In this document: positions 22,430-33,217 of the stretch, piece after piece
Position numbering within the stretch: position 1 is the stretch's first letter
Layout: the number at the start of each line of letters is the position of its first letter
Translations under genes and position numbers: made by a program
Notes under the pieces: model-generated
The model's input: only the letters and a program-made list of their open reading frames with translations
Told to the model about the DNA's origin: nothing
Database searches by the model: none
Assembly (NCBI GenBank): GCA_963575745.1
Contig: CAUYUJ010003903.1
Span: 84,501-148,500 of the forward strand
Source of the DNA: Prorocentrum cordatum
Taxonomy: Eukaryota; Sar; Dinophyceae; Prorocentrales; Prorocentraceae
DNA length: 64,000 bases
Direction: 5' to 3'

Positions 22430-22670
22430 ACGCGGAGGCTCGTGTACCTCCTGCGGCACGTCGGTCGGTGCAGCCGCGGAGGCTCGTGCTCCTGCCGCGG
22501 CGGTCGCCCTCTGGATGCGCCAGGGCTCGTGCTCCTCCCGCGGCCCCGGGGGCTGCCGAGAGCAATTGTGCGGCTGCGGAGGCTCGTGCTCCTCCCGCGG
22601 CCGCCGCCCTAAGGTTGCGGAGGCTCGTGTTCCTCCTGCGGCCCCAGGTGCTGTGCTTGAGCGATGGTGA
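22430..22670 (+). repeat. GCGGAGGCTCGTGCTCC tandem repeat
   Basis: About five degenerate units of GCGGAGGCTCGTGCTCCTCC with spacers of variable length. In one frame they encode AEARAPPAA-like repeats, so the array may have been part of the coding region just upstream. Confidence 0.65.
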
Positions 22671-22744
22671 TTTGAGGCCACGCGGGTGGCACCGCATCAT
22701 GGTCCAGCATGATCCCCCCCATCGTCCACCTTCGAGCCGCCTCC

Positions 22745-23825
22745 TCTTTCGCTTCTTCTTCTTCTTCTTATTATTATTATTCTCCTTCTTCCTCCTCCTC
22801 CTTCTCCTCCTCCTCCTTCTCCTCCTCCTCCTCCTTCTCTTTCTCCTCCTCCTCCCCCCCCTCCCCTCCTACTCCTCCTCCTCCTCTTCCTCCTTCTTCT
22901 CCTCCTCCTCCTCCTCTTGCTCCTCCTTCTCCTCCTCCTCCTCCTCTTCCTCCTCCTCCTTCTCCTCCTCCCTCTTCCCGATGCGCCTCGCGACCCATAA
23001 GGATGCTCATGGACGCCGATCAAGACGAACGAAACCTAAGCCTCTTCCTCTATCCCCGGGATGACGGGAGAGGGAAGGCAAATAAAAAGCGGGGAAGGCC
23101 CAAGGAGGGATCCGAAGGCCCCCGAAGCCCAGCGGGGTTACCGCTCAAAATCAAACGTGCGCCAGTGTCGAGAGAAAAAACGCACCTCCTCCTTTCCAAC
23201 CCTCCTCCTCCTCCTCCTCCTCCTCCTCCTCCCTCCTCCTCCTCTTCCCCTCCTCCCCCTCCTCCTCCTCCGATCCGCCTCCTCTTCCTCCTCCTCCTCC
23301 TCCTCCTCCTCCTCCTCCTCCTCCTCCTCCTCCTCCTCCTCCTCCTCCTCCTCCTCCTCCTCCTCCTCCCTCCTCCTCCTCCTCCCTCCCTCCTCCCTCC
23401 TCCTCCTCCTCCTCCCCTCCTCCTCCTGCCTCCTCCCTCCTCCTCCTCCTCCTCCTCCTCTCCTCCTTCTCCTCCTCTCCTCCTTCTCCTCCTCCTCCTC
23501 CCTCCTCCTTCTCCTCCGTTTCCTCCTTTCTCCTCCTTCTCCTCAATCCTCCTCCTTCTCCTCCTTCTCCTCCTTCTCCTCCTTCTCCTCCTTCTCCTCC
23601 TTCTCCTCTCTTCTCCTCCTCCTCCTCCTCCTCCTCCTCCTCCTCCTCCTCCTCCTCCTCCTCCCCCTTCTCCCCCCTCTTCCCCCTGTGCGTCCTCCTC
23701 CTCCTCTTCCTCTTCTTCTTCTTCTCTTCTTCTTATTTTTCTTCCTCTTCTTCTTCTTCTTCTGCTTCTTCTTCTTTCTCCTCCTCCTCCTCCTCCTCCT
23801 CCTCCTCCTCCTCTTCCTCCTCCAT
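22745..23825. repeat. (CTC)n / (CTT)n arrays
   Basis: Two CTC/TTC blocks (22745-22975 and 23185-23825) are separated by about 200 bases of unique sequence. The second block is nearly pure for several hundred bases. The spacer shows no recognisable gene. Confidence 0.95.
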
Positions 23826-24180
23826 GAATCCACTCCTCCTGATGCCCCCTCCCCCCGTCACCCAACCCTTCGCCCGAGGCGCCGCGGCCGAGAAAGCGGG
23901 CGCCGGCCAGCCTGCTGCGCGCCCGATGTCGCGGCGGCCACGAGCGGCGCGGGCGCCGCTGTGCGCTGCATGGCTCCGGCCGTCTGCGGGCGGCCGCGGG
24001 CGCGGGGCCTCCTCGCCAGTGCGGCGGCGGCGGGGGCGACCACGGCGGCGGTGGCGGCGGCGGCGGCGGCGACGGCGACGGCGACGACGACGACTTTTTT
24101 CATCGACAAAGGTGGCTAGGACATCTGAAGACCACTAACTGCGTACTATACGCGAGTCGTGGCTGTTCGTAGTTTACAGA
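23825..24180. other. GGC-rich sequence, (GGCGGC)n near 24020-24095
   Basis: GC-rich sequence leads into a GGCGGC/GACGGC tract. The Ala/Arg-rich open frames reflect the repeat. Confidence 0.6.
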
Positions 24181-24183
24181 ACG

Positions 24184-24690
24184 ATGCAGTCAGAACCCGC
24201 CGCCAGGGCGATCACCCTCAATCAGTCAGTGCGTGCTTGCACGGTGCTCACTCCAGCCATGCAGACGGCGTGCGAGCGACGATGCACGAGTGCTCTACCT
24301 CGGGTGTTGCAGGGACGCCAGGTGTCTGAAAATCGGGCGTACGAAGAATCCAGCGATTCGCGCATCTGGCCGACTGGCAAGGATTACCTACGACGACGGC
24401 GACGACGGCTCCGGCGGCGGCGACTGCGGCGGCGGAGGCGACTGCGACTGCGGCGGCGGTGGCGACTGCGGTGGCGGCGATGGCTGCGGCGGCGACGGCG
24501 GCGATGGACGGGCGGCGCGTCGGCGGGCCTCGGAGAGCCTCGGGGGACCTCCGAGAGGCCTCGGGGAGGTCTCGGGTGGCCCTCGGAGGGGGTTGCTCTG
24601 GACCAGTGGCCCGCTGACCTCTGGTACTTTCGGGCGCTTCACCAGCGTAGGGAGTGTCCTGGCATGCACCTGCGGGTAACTTAGACAGCT
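24184..24690. repeat. (GGCGGCGACTGC)n minisatellite with flanks
   Basis: At about 24395-24510 units of GGCGGCGACTGCGGC encode Gly/Asp/Cys or Ala/Thr/Val repeats depending on frame. The flanks have open frames on both strands with no recognisable motif. Confidence 0.6.
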
Positions 24691-25330
24691 TGGGGCACGC
24701 ACAAGCATACAACTAGGTGCCTTCCTGGTTCGTCTTGGCAGTCGTCTGACAGGCACCCTCGGGCGATTCAACCAGCTTAGGGCACGTACCTCCCAGAAGG
24801 CCTTCGCTGCGCCTACCGCGCGGGCTTCGAAGCAAAGGCCACGACGACGATCACGATCGAGCTTTCAGTTTTTGTTGGGCCCTTTGTGGGCCTCTGGGAG
24901 CCTCTGCAGGCCTCCCGAGGCTCCCTGGGACCTCTGGGGACCTCCATGGGCAGCGACGACCACGACGAAGAGAAGAGGTCTCTTGATGATCGGCGCACAT
25001 GTGGCAACGGAGCCCCCCCCCATCCTCCGTCCCCCACCCACGGGGAGGGCTCGGGGAAGGCTGCCTCGAGAAGGGCAATACGTAGGCCACCGGACTACGC
25101 GCCCCTCGGCGAGACCTGGCCGCAGCAGGCGTTCAGATCCGCGCTGACCTTGGGGAGAAATCGGGGCCAGGCCTCCCAGCGTTGGGGCGCGCGGTACGGT
25201 CGCCAACTTGGAATGGTTTCGTTCAGGATGCTGGGCGCCGACCCGGAACGAGGGCCAGGAATGGGTTTGCGACGGCGATCGTGCCGACGGCTACAGCGGC
25301 GACAGTGTCAGTGACTAAGGCGATGGCGAC
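24690..25330. other. No gene recognised
   Basis: Contains a short degenerate GGCCTCTGGGAGCC repeat (about 24880-24945). No convincing coding signal. Confidence 0.45.
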
Positions 25331-25336
25331 AGCGGG

Positions 25337-25985
25337 TCCTCCTCCTCCTCCTGCTCCTGCTCCTGCTACTCCGCTTCCTTCTCCTCCTCCTCATCCTCGT
25401 CCTGCTGCTTCTCCTCCAACTCCTCCTCCCCGTCAGAATCATCGATATCATCGTTGTCATCGTTGTCAGCATTATCGTTGCCGCCATCGTCGTCATCATA
25501 CTCATCAGTACCATCGTCATCATACTCATCATCATCACAATCACCATCATCATCACACTCGTCATGATCACTATCATCATCACCACCACCATCATCTTCA
25601 CCATCATCCACATCCCCATGATGGTCATCAACGTTATCGTTATAACCACCACCATCATCAGCATCATCACCATCCTCATCATCATGAACATCACCATCCT
25701 CACAATCAGCATAACCACCATGAGCATCCTCCTCCTCCTCCTCCTCCTCATCAGCATTACCATTGCTATCACCATCACCAACACGAACACCACCATCCTA
25801 CGTATCAGCATCATCGTTACAACCATGCTCGTCACCATCATTCCCATCAGCGTCATCGTCGTCGTCGTCGTTGCCATCGTCGCCGCCGCCACCATTATCG
25901 ACATCATCATCAGCAACAGCAGCAGCAGCAACAACCGCGTCAACATCAACATCGGTGCATCAGCATCAGCCGGCATCAGCCTCAG
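25337..25985. repeat. Compound (CTC)n then (ATC)n array
   Basis: CTC/CTG units (to about 25435) are followed by TCA/ATC/CAC units to about 25960, then CAGCAG. The arrangement is the same as in the other compound arrays. Confidence 0.9.
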
Positions 25986-26001
25986 CGTCAACAGCATCGT
26001 G

Positions 26002-26023
26002 AACGTGGCCATTTGGGCTCAAG
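26002..26023 (+). other. DinoSL relict
   Basis: The 22 bases match the dinoflagellate spliced-leader consensus (DCCGTAGCCATTTTGGCTCAAG, 22 nt) at 19 positions, including the terminal GGCTCAAG. A match this close is unlikely by chance in a window of this size. A relict SL in genomic DNA is the known mark of a re-integrated, trans-spliced cDNA. The plus-strand sequence just downstream should then be mRNA-derived. Confidence 0.6.
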
Positions 26024-26425
26024 TCTTTCGTGCAAAATCTGGCGGTGGAGTGGCCACGGCGTTTCCGCAACTCGCCTGCCCGACGGAAGGCGGCGCCTCC
26101 CGAAACGTCGCGGCCGCCTTCGCCGCGGCCGCCGGGAGCAGGGACAACAGCATGCGAACGATTCCGAAGGTCGTGCCGCTGCGCGAGTGTCCTCAACCTG
26201 ACAGAGAGCACGGGGCTGCCCATGGCGGAGGCACCGGCAGACCCCGACCAGCCGCTCGCATCCGTCCGCCACCTCAAGGCGGCAGCAGGCGTCGCACGAC
26301 TGCTCGGACGCGGGCGGGGGGCTCAGAGGGCAGGGGAGGGCCAAGCGTGGAATATGGCGAGGGCCTGGCTGTTTTGCGCGCTCGCCCGCCCCCCTGCACA
26401 TCGTGCTGCACGTCGTCATCCTCGC
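26024..26425 (+). pseudogene. Possible retroposed cDNA downstream of DinoSL relict
   Basis: Two overlapping plus-strand frames follow the SL relict. One contains MAEAPADPDQPLASVRHLKA and the other GVATAFPQLACPTEGGASRN. Neither is clearly a known protein, and the sequence is truncated by the LTR element boundary at about 26430. The call rests mainly on the SL relict. Confidence 0.3.
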
Positions 26426-26434
26426 GGTCGGAGG

Positions 26435-26589
26435 GTGTGTATGTAGGTTGACGACCGAAAAGTCGAACCTACAAGGGTTGCCGTCGGTACAGGAAGGCAA
26501 AAGAGAGGGTATCGATCCCTGTTTCTCATGCGCCGCGGGCAGGCGGCGCTGTACCTGTTTCCAGTGCTTGAGCCGGAGACGGCAGCAGT

Positions 26590-26637
<48 letters not shown>

Positions 26638-26668
26638 AAATAATGATGAATTGAGCGGACTTCATACA
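26435..26668 (-). repeat. 3' LTR (proposed)
   Basis: On the minus strand it begins TGTATGAAGTCCGCTCA and ends in CATACACA. It aligns with 33218-33413 over most of its length and has a longer TA tract (26598-26634). Both copies share CAGGTACAGCGCCGCC and TGTAGGTTCGACT. The GGGATCGATACCC and GGTTCGACT elements resemble tRNA B boxes. A tRNA-related SINE pair is therefore an alternative reading. Confidence 0.55.
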
Positions 26669-26680
26669 TCCCCCCGCCCC
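26669..26680 (-). promoter_or_regulatory. Polypurine tract candidate
   Basis: The minus strand reads GGGGCGGGGGGA immediately before the TG of the 3' LTR. This is the position and composition expected for the plus-strand primer of an LTR element, apart from one C. Confidence 0.5.
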
Positions 26681-27850
26681 GAATCCCGCCCGCTCCACGT
26701 GGGCTTCGGGCCCGCGGGAGACAAAGGCGGGGCTCGGGATCAGAGGTGTGAGGTCCACTCGACACGTCATTACATCCCCACGAAATCTCCAAACGAGGCC
26801 GTCGCGACTAGAAAAAAGGGGGGACAACAACCACGTCACACAATATACTTGGGGGAGTCTATCCGCCTTTAGCCGGCACAGGGTACGCCCCCCCAAAACG
26901 CTTCGGCACACCTAGACGGCCCCCCTTCTGCACGGGTGACGAGGTTGAGAGAACAAGGGATAGAAAAAGTGGAAAAGATGCCGCGCCAAAGAAACAGACG
27001 CGGGCGTTCCCATCGGCACGCAGTTCATCGTGTGCAAAAGAACTCAAATCGTGTGGGTGCGTAGCAACCGAAACTCTGAATTCAATAATATAGTGATCAG
27101 AATTGTGACGACAACTGATCAACACATGCTAAAGGAAGAACCATGTACGGGGCACTCCAGGCACGAAACCAAGTTGGTATTCCAATCGAAGTTGTTACGG
27201 CCACTGGTCAAACAAATGAGGCTGTAACGTGATGTGCGAGGCAGTCCAGGCCCCAGAATTATGTGATTACCATCGAACATTTGGTAAACAAGGGGGTCTT
27301 CAAAGAAGAGTCATAGGAATCATGCTTTGTAGATGTCGTACTCTGTGTTTCCGACATCCAATGAAAAGAAAGTGAAGTGAATGATCTGGTAATATTTGCG
27401 ACGGGCGATCTGCCTGGGTGCGTTCGTGCACTCGATGTCACCAGCAATTTCATGCGTGAGTGGGGGGCGACCTGCCAGGGTACGTTTATGCCCATAATGC
27501 CAAACTCTAGGAAACGATGTGTCGTCAGATGAACTTCGAGACAACAATATCGTACGAATGCCAAAAGATACGTAACGATATCAGATCAACAATAAACCAA
27601 TCAACGACACATTTTTGGTCACAATATGCGGGATCCCAAATACGATTGCTACGGTCATCAAACTGTCCGATAGTACGAGTAGCAACATTATCAAGTCAAA
27701 GAATGTCACGAGCATTCTAATCGATCTGGATCCAGTTGTTCAGCTAGTACGACCAGTAGCGGTATGCGTTGTCGCTGTAGTGCTCAATGTTGTAGCGCCA
27801 CCGCGCCGCTGGGAACGCCCTGCGGGTGCCGCTCCGAGTGCGCTTGTTGG
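26680..27850. other. LTR-element 3' interior; AT-richer block at 27.03-27.75 kb
   Basis: No gene recognised. From about 27030 to 27750 base composition is clearly less GC-rich than the surroundings. Diverged repeats of roughly 100 bp share phrases such as GGGGCACTCCAGGC and GAGGCAGTCCAGGC. Confidence 0.4.
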
Positions 27851-28620
27851 TCATGTGCTGCGGGCCTTGCGGCGGGCGCGGCGGCGTGGCCGGCCTCCGC
27901 GCGCCCGCCGCGATCGGCGCGGCAGCCGTTGCAGCCCCGCCACTCCAGCGCGCGTCGCCAGGGGCAGGGCCGCCGAAGGCGCCGCGCCCGAGGAGGAGAC
28001 GGCGCCCATGGCAGGCCCACCGCGGCGTGGCGGCGGAGGAGAGGATGACGGGGTAGAGTGGGGGTTGGCGACCAGAACAATCCCCTTGCCGAAGGCTTTG
28101 CCCCCCGAAATGGTTGCAGCGGTGCGATGCCTCGCTCTGACCTGCGCCAAGGTCACAAGGTCCTGACCCGTCTGGCCGATTTGGAAAGCGTTCGCACATA
28201 TCTTGCAGATGTGCTCATCGAAATTGGCAAGGAGGTCGGTGCAAGCTATTGTGTCCGTCTGACTTTCGGGTGCTCCTTCCTGGGCCAGTGTCTCATTTCG
28301 CTCGCGGGTGTTACCGCCGGCGCTCAACTCGCGACCGAGATCGCGGAAGGCCTGATCAGGGATCGTGCGAGCGCTGTCGGTGGCCAGATCGGCGGAGAGA
28401 GAGAGTCGCATCCCTTATCGGTCATCTGATCGGGGAGATCGCCCATCGCAATGTCTCCGCGAGACAGGCGTACTGAGGCAATGCCAGGGTGCTCGGCCAT
28501 GATCTGTTTGGTCTGCTCCACGAGGGCCGTCTCCTTCGCGGCCCTCTCGCCGCCCTGCAGGATGTCATCGCTATCGCTGCGGAGTACTTCGACGATTTGT
28601 TCCTGAGTGGGGGCGGCAGC
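27851..28620 (-). CDS. Unidentified protein inside the LTR element
   Basis: Two minus-strand frames form one likely protein. The first starts near 28615 with EQIVEVLRSDSDDILQGGE and VEQTKQIMAEHPGIASVRLS. After a frame change near 28400 the second continues LANFDEHICKICANAFQIGQ and GKAFGKGIVLVANPHS. The composition is clearly protein-like and helix-rich, with no RT, integrase or RNase H motif. It occupies the place where pol should be. It may be a nested insertion, a captured host fragment or an unknown element protein. Confidence 0.4.
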
Positions 28621-28629
28621 AGATGCGGG

Positions 28630-29310
28630 GCATCCTGGGCAGACTTGGGTCCTGGAGACTCAAAAGATTCTCCTCGACATCGATCTCTGCAGATGGGCGC
28701 GGATGGTGATTGGCGTCAGCCGTGGAGATAGAAGCGCCGGGTTGCTGTGCCCGCGCGGGACTGTCGTTCGGCCGCTCCTGATACAACGGGAATGTTGACA
28801 GAAGACATCCCTCAAGTGACGCATCGGCCGCAATCGAGTCGCCCCGCAACTTTGGCAATGCGTAGAGTCTCGGATGACTAGAGCTCCATGCGCTATGGCG
28901 CGAAAGATCTCTGACAACGCACGCGCGCAAGCGGGTGGAGGGGCCGAGAGAGGGAGAGCGAAGGCAGGCGACATCAGTGACAAGCCTCGCATGTCTTAGC
29001 GGTCTCCGTCGCCCTCTCGGCTCCGGGCTGTCAGTGACGTAATGCATGGGTTCGATGGGTGGCCGATGTCGGCCAGGTAGCATCGCGTCGCGCGTTGGCG
29101 GCGCAGACGCGGGTGTCTCCACGGGCGCGGGGGCGCACAGCGTCAGATCGATCAAAAGGGGCGCGGGCGCGGGCGCGCCCGCCGGTGCAATGGCAACAAC
29201 CACGCAACACCTGGGCATGTAAAGGTGCGAATCATCATGTCCATCTCGTCGCGCTCGTCGTGGGCGTCGTGATGATTGTGGTGGGGCGCGCAACTGAGCC
29301 GGCGAAATCC
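28630..29310. other. Spacer between protease and unidentified ORF
   Basis: A minus-strand frame is open through most of it, with Ala/Pro/Arg-rich composition. I see no motif. Confidence 0.35.
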
Positions 29311-29312
29311 GT

Positions 29313-29978
29313 TCAATCTTGTTGATCGTCGGTGTCAGGGATGCGGTTATTGACAGTAACCCTGTACCACTGGCCATGTGGGCCCTAGAGTAAGTAACCC
29401 AGTTGAGGGCCCCAGATTTGTCGGAAGCCGTCGTCTCCTACCAGTTGTTTCGCATATAGTACCGATGGGCAGTCATTCAGTGCAAGGGCTGAGCTGGACA
29501 AACCATTGAGTGGTTGCTTCGGGTGGATGTGTTCGTTGACGATCCTGTCGCCGTTGGCTGCTTCCAGTGTATGTTGGCGCCCTCGGTGCACGTCAGTGGT
29601 TTCTTGTTGCGCGAGGTCGGTCCTCTCCTGGATGTGGTGGGCGTAGCCGCTGTCCAGGATCCACGTCCGTGACGGCGCTGCAGTGGGCCGCGTCGCCGTG
29701 GTAGACGCGGTCGCGGGTGTTGCCGCCGATGCTGGGCTGTCGTCGGGTGACAGGGCTGGCGACGCGGCAAGTCTGGTTGGGGTGGTAAGGTCAGCGTGCC
29801 ACTTCTGCGCCTCGAGCTGGCAGTCCCGGAGCGCCTCGGCGCTGTCCTCCAGCCGCCTGTCTGGCAGCTGGTTGGGTGCAACGACTGGGTCGCCCTCGCT
29901 GGCTTCGGAATGCAATTTGGCTGTCGCCGTCTGGGCACAGGGTAGGTGATGACGTCGATGTTGTCGAGGTCGAAACAT
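29313..29978 (-). pseudogene. Copia-type aspartic protease and following spacer
   Basis: The minus-strand frame contains SRTWILDSGYAHHI, where the DSG is the catalytic aspartate motif of a retropepsin and the context (WxxDSGxxxH) is typical of Ty1/Copia elements. It is followed by ALNDCPSVLYAKQLVGDDG and GPHGQWYRVTVNNRIPDTDD. These resemble the segment between protease and integrase in dinoflagellate Copia elements. An in-frame TAG (29385-29387) lies inside that conserved stretch; the frame finally ends at TGA (29313). The protease is in the same frame as gag. Confidence 0.6.
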
Positions 29979-30035
29979 CAGTGCTGTGGTCGTTGCTCTG
30001 CGGTGGTGCTGGTGGATGCTGCCGCCGAGGTCTTT

Positions 30036-30980
30036 TCACGAATCGCGCATGTTCGGTCCCGTCGTCGAACGCATCGCGTCGCTGCAGCGGGTCGGTTCCC
30101 GTGGCGCGTCGAAGACGACCGCTGCTGATGCTGTTGCTGCCGTCGCCGCGTGAGCGTCCTCGACTGTGTCCGCGGCTGCCGCCCCGCGAAAGGGAGCGGG
30201 ATTGTTGCGGGCGCCGAGCCTTCCAGTGCAAATCCATCGGAACCTGAGAAATCCACGCTCTGCAAGCCCCGGCACCTCCCCGCGTGAGGGGTATCGACTG
30301 CCCCCCGCGCATCCGGCGGAGGACGTTCCGTTGTGGCTGTCCTGACTGCAGGCGCGACTAGGGCTCCTCTTGAGGGTCTCAGCTGTTGCCCTGCTTGCAG
30401 CGCTTGCCTGGGTCGGCAAAGAAGCTGCATTTTGCGGCGCGAGGTCATCTGCGCCGGTCTCGTCGCGGGCAGGTGCCGTGTCTCGCGAAGGATAGAAATG
30501 AATTCGTAGCCCCTCCGTCCTTGGGCGGCTGCAGCGCGCCTCGCCCCGTGGAGAATCGTCTCTCGCGGGCGTCCGCGTCGGTCTGCGACGCGCGCCCGCG
30601 AGGTCGTAGCGCGGCGCGGTTGCCAGAGCCAGCGCGTTGCAGTCTGCGCCGGTCGCGCCGTTTTTGCAGCGACCTGCCTTGTATACTGCGCGCGCGGCCA
30701 ACTCGTGGCGAATCGTCTGCTTCTTGAGGCTGTGCTGGTTACGCTCGAGTCGGTGCGAATCGATGTTGTCCAAAACGCGTTCTCGCAACCCATCGTAGGT
30801 GCGATTGGGGTCATTCGACTTCATTTGGTCGTAGTCGTGCATGTCTTGCGTCATCCATGGATGTCTGCGGATCTGAGCTCGGAACAATGACTCGAATATC
30901 TTCGTGTCCAGTCGATCACGGCATTCCAGGAGTAAGATGTCCCAGTCCACAATAAACCTTTGGAGATCGTCTTCCCGCAT
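30036..30980 (-). pseudogene. Gag, C-terminal half (capsid-like and nucleocapsid-like)
   Basis: The frame begins MREDDLQRFIVDWDILLLE and continues YDQMKSNDPNRTYDGLRERV and SHRLERNQ, a helical arrangement matching the capsid-like gag of dinoflagellate Copia elements. It is followed by YKAGRCKNGATGADC, a possible remnant of a CCCH or CCHC finger. A basic, Ser/Arg-rich tail follows. The segment ends at an in-frame TGA (30036-30038), after which the same frame continues into the protease. Confidence 0.55.
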
Positions 30981-31037
30981 GCGAAAAAATTGTAGATGTT
31001 CAAAGTCGCGCGTCGTGTCGTCGGCGGCAGTGGCCTT

Positions 31038-32525
31038 TCAGGTTTGCAATGTCGCCCAACAGATCTGTCCACCTTCCAACGCGCGGCCGGCTTTGTGCTC
31101 TTGAGCTTTGAGGTTCTCCATTATGCAGCGGAGCTCAGTGCTGAGAACAGCCGATAGTCCAGCGGCAAGCTTACAATCGATGTTCTCGAATCGCCACTGT
31201 CTGGTGAATCCACAAATGTCGTGCCAGGTTGTTCGGCAACGCAGTGGAGTGTGCGTGCCTTGGCAGGGCGTCCAGAGGCGCTGCCAAAACATTTCCCTGA
31301 CCATCTATTGCCACTCCTGTAACTGCGTCATGCGTGGCATTTGAGGAATGCGCGCAGTGTCAGATTCCTGGATCTGGGTGGTGCCACCAAGAGAATGCTG
31401 TGATATATTATGTGGCGGGATTGGTGGCGTCGGCGATGGTGCTCGCACAGGAGACATGTGACGTGTCTGTGTTGGAGCTGCTGCAGAGGCAGCTCCTGGT
31501 GACGTGCGTCGCGGTTGTGCTGCGCAGATGTTTCCATCGGCGAGGGTCGGGGCACTGTCGGTGGTGGGTTCTGGCGGTTGCGAAGGGCAGTGGATCTTGA
31601 TGTCGCCAATGTGATCATTCATGGTGGCTTCAAGGGTCGTGAAAGCGTTCTGCACCTGCTCGACGCTCTGTCGTGGACCACGTACCTCGTCGTTGGTGTC
31701 ATAAGTTCGCTGGGAGTGCCGGTACAGCCGATGCTCTAGGTCCTGGAATCGTCGGTTGTGTGCTTTGCGCTCTAGTTTCAAGCGGGCGAGGACTTCCTCC
31801 GCCCGTGTCTTTTCAGCGTCTCTTACTTGGGGGATCTGGGTGAGTCGAAACTGTACGCGGTCCGCAGCCTTCCTTACCTTGGCCATCTCGGCAGCGAGGG
31901 GGGCGAAATCGTAAACCGAAGTCGGGGTGCCCAGCTGGCCTGTCTGGGTCCGTGCAACGTGCAACTGAGCCATTGCAGCCTGCATGTCAGGTAACTGCTG
32001 CTCGACCGTGGAGACTCGGTTCTCAAACGCTGGCGCGCATCCCTTTGGTGATTCAAGACGTTGGGCAACAGCCATCTCAACAGTGCGCAGCTTGCCGTGC
32101 AACTCGGACGTGATTGCGGTATTCTCGGAGAGCAGGTCGGCAGTGGTCACGCCAACGTCATCTCGAAGCGCAATGAGATCATCGCGGAGCTGTTGATCCG
32201 TAGTCCCATGTACCTCAGTAGCTGGAGCCTGCCGCGCTGTCATGAGCTCGTCGTGTGCTGTCCTGACAGCAGCAATGCCCGTGTCCCTGACGCTCACGAC
32301 TTGTGCCTCCACTGCGAAGAGGTAGTCGTGGAACGTCTGGATTTCAATGGAGTCGGAACCTCGGTGTGACTCCATGCGGTCGACTTGATACTGGACCTGA
32401 GTGAGAATCGATCGATCTCCGGCGATCCGAGCGTCGACGACGGAAAAGGCGTTGTGGAGGTCTTGCCTCAGGGTTGCTGTCTGCGCAGCAAGACCCGACA
32501 ACTGTTGTGTCGTGTAAGTTCCAAC
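31038..32525 (-). pseudogene. Gag, central coiled-coil region
   Basis: A long helical segment (TLRQDLHNAFSVVDARIAGD, DQQLRDDLIALRDDVGVTTA, LERKAHNRRFQDLEHRLY) suggests a coiled coil of roughly 250 residues, followed by a Pro/Ser/Thr-rich hinge and MTQLQEWQ. An in-frame TAG (31305-31307) precedes VREMFWQRLWTP, which continues to a TGA (31038-31040). The reading phase matches the segments before and after, so no frameshift is needed. Confidence 0.55.
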
Positions 32526-33191
32526 CTAGTCTCTAAGCTCTGCCAGGTCACTGGCTGAGGGCGATGCTTGCGGTGCGATGTCGCGCCGCAGGGAACTCTG
32601 CTGTGAGCGCCTCTGGGAGGTGCTGCGGCTGTTGCCCCTATTTGGAGACTGGATCTGATACCGTTCGGGGACTCTTCGCTGTGAGGTCCGTCCAATGCGA
32701 TCTTCCTTGACTCGCGCATGTTCTGATACGGAAACCACGGTGGGGCTCATGAGACGCCGCGCGTCCCAGCGGCGGTGTCGTGCGGAAGCGTTCTGGGGGG
32801 GCGTTTCACCGGCGCCACCGCCGCGAGTGTTTCCACCAGCGAAGGTTGGAGGACAAGAAATCGAAACGAACCCAACGGTGGCTTCGAGGGCAACCGCGGG
32901 TGCTTCCACCGGCGAAGGTTCCGAACGAAAGGTGGCGCCAGGAGACGTCATGGTCAACTGGGCATTGTGTCCAAATCCTGGCGTGTGGGAGCGCGCCGGC
33001 GCGGGAGGCGTGAAAGAGTCCATGATGGCTCCTAGTTCAGCCTCAAGTCGCGCATCGGCGCTGTCGTCGCCTGGAAGGGGGGAGGGCGGTATCGCCAGTC
33101 CTGTTGCCGTCTCCGTGGCGTCGTGACGCCCGCGCTCCGTCGAATGCCGAGCACGCGTAGAGGCACCGGTCCCCGTGGGGTCCAGCGCCAT
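32526..33191 (-). pseudogene. Gag, N-terminal region
   Basis: An ATG at 33191 lies 27 bases inside the proposed 5' LTR, the natural gag start. The 221 residues are Pro/Ser/Arg-rich (RLEAELGAIMDSFTPPAPA, later RSQQSSLRRDIAPQASPS). The segment ends at an in-frame TAG (32526-32528), beyond which the same frame leads into the coiled-coil region. The region is probably disordered. No domain is assigned. Confidence 0.5.
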
Positions 33192-33217
33192 GCGGCAAAG
33201 TCAAAGACGATGCGGGG

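Noticed and set aside
22645-22665. CTTGAGCGATGG as a further SL relict
   Set aside because: Only seven consecutive bases match the SL end; not distinguishable from chance.
23050-23865. 271-residue Gly/Arg/Glu-rich minus frame and 352-residue Leu/Ser-rich plus frame
   Set aside because: Both are translations of the CTC/TTC arrays.
26435-26668. tRNA gene suggested by GGTTCGACT and GGGATCGATACCC
   Set aside because: B-box-like words only. No acceptor stem, D-arm or anticodon arm could be laid out, and the LTR interpretation has independent support.
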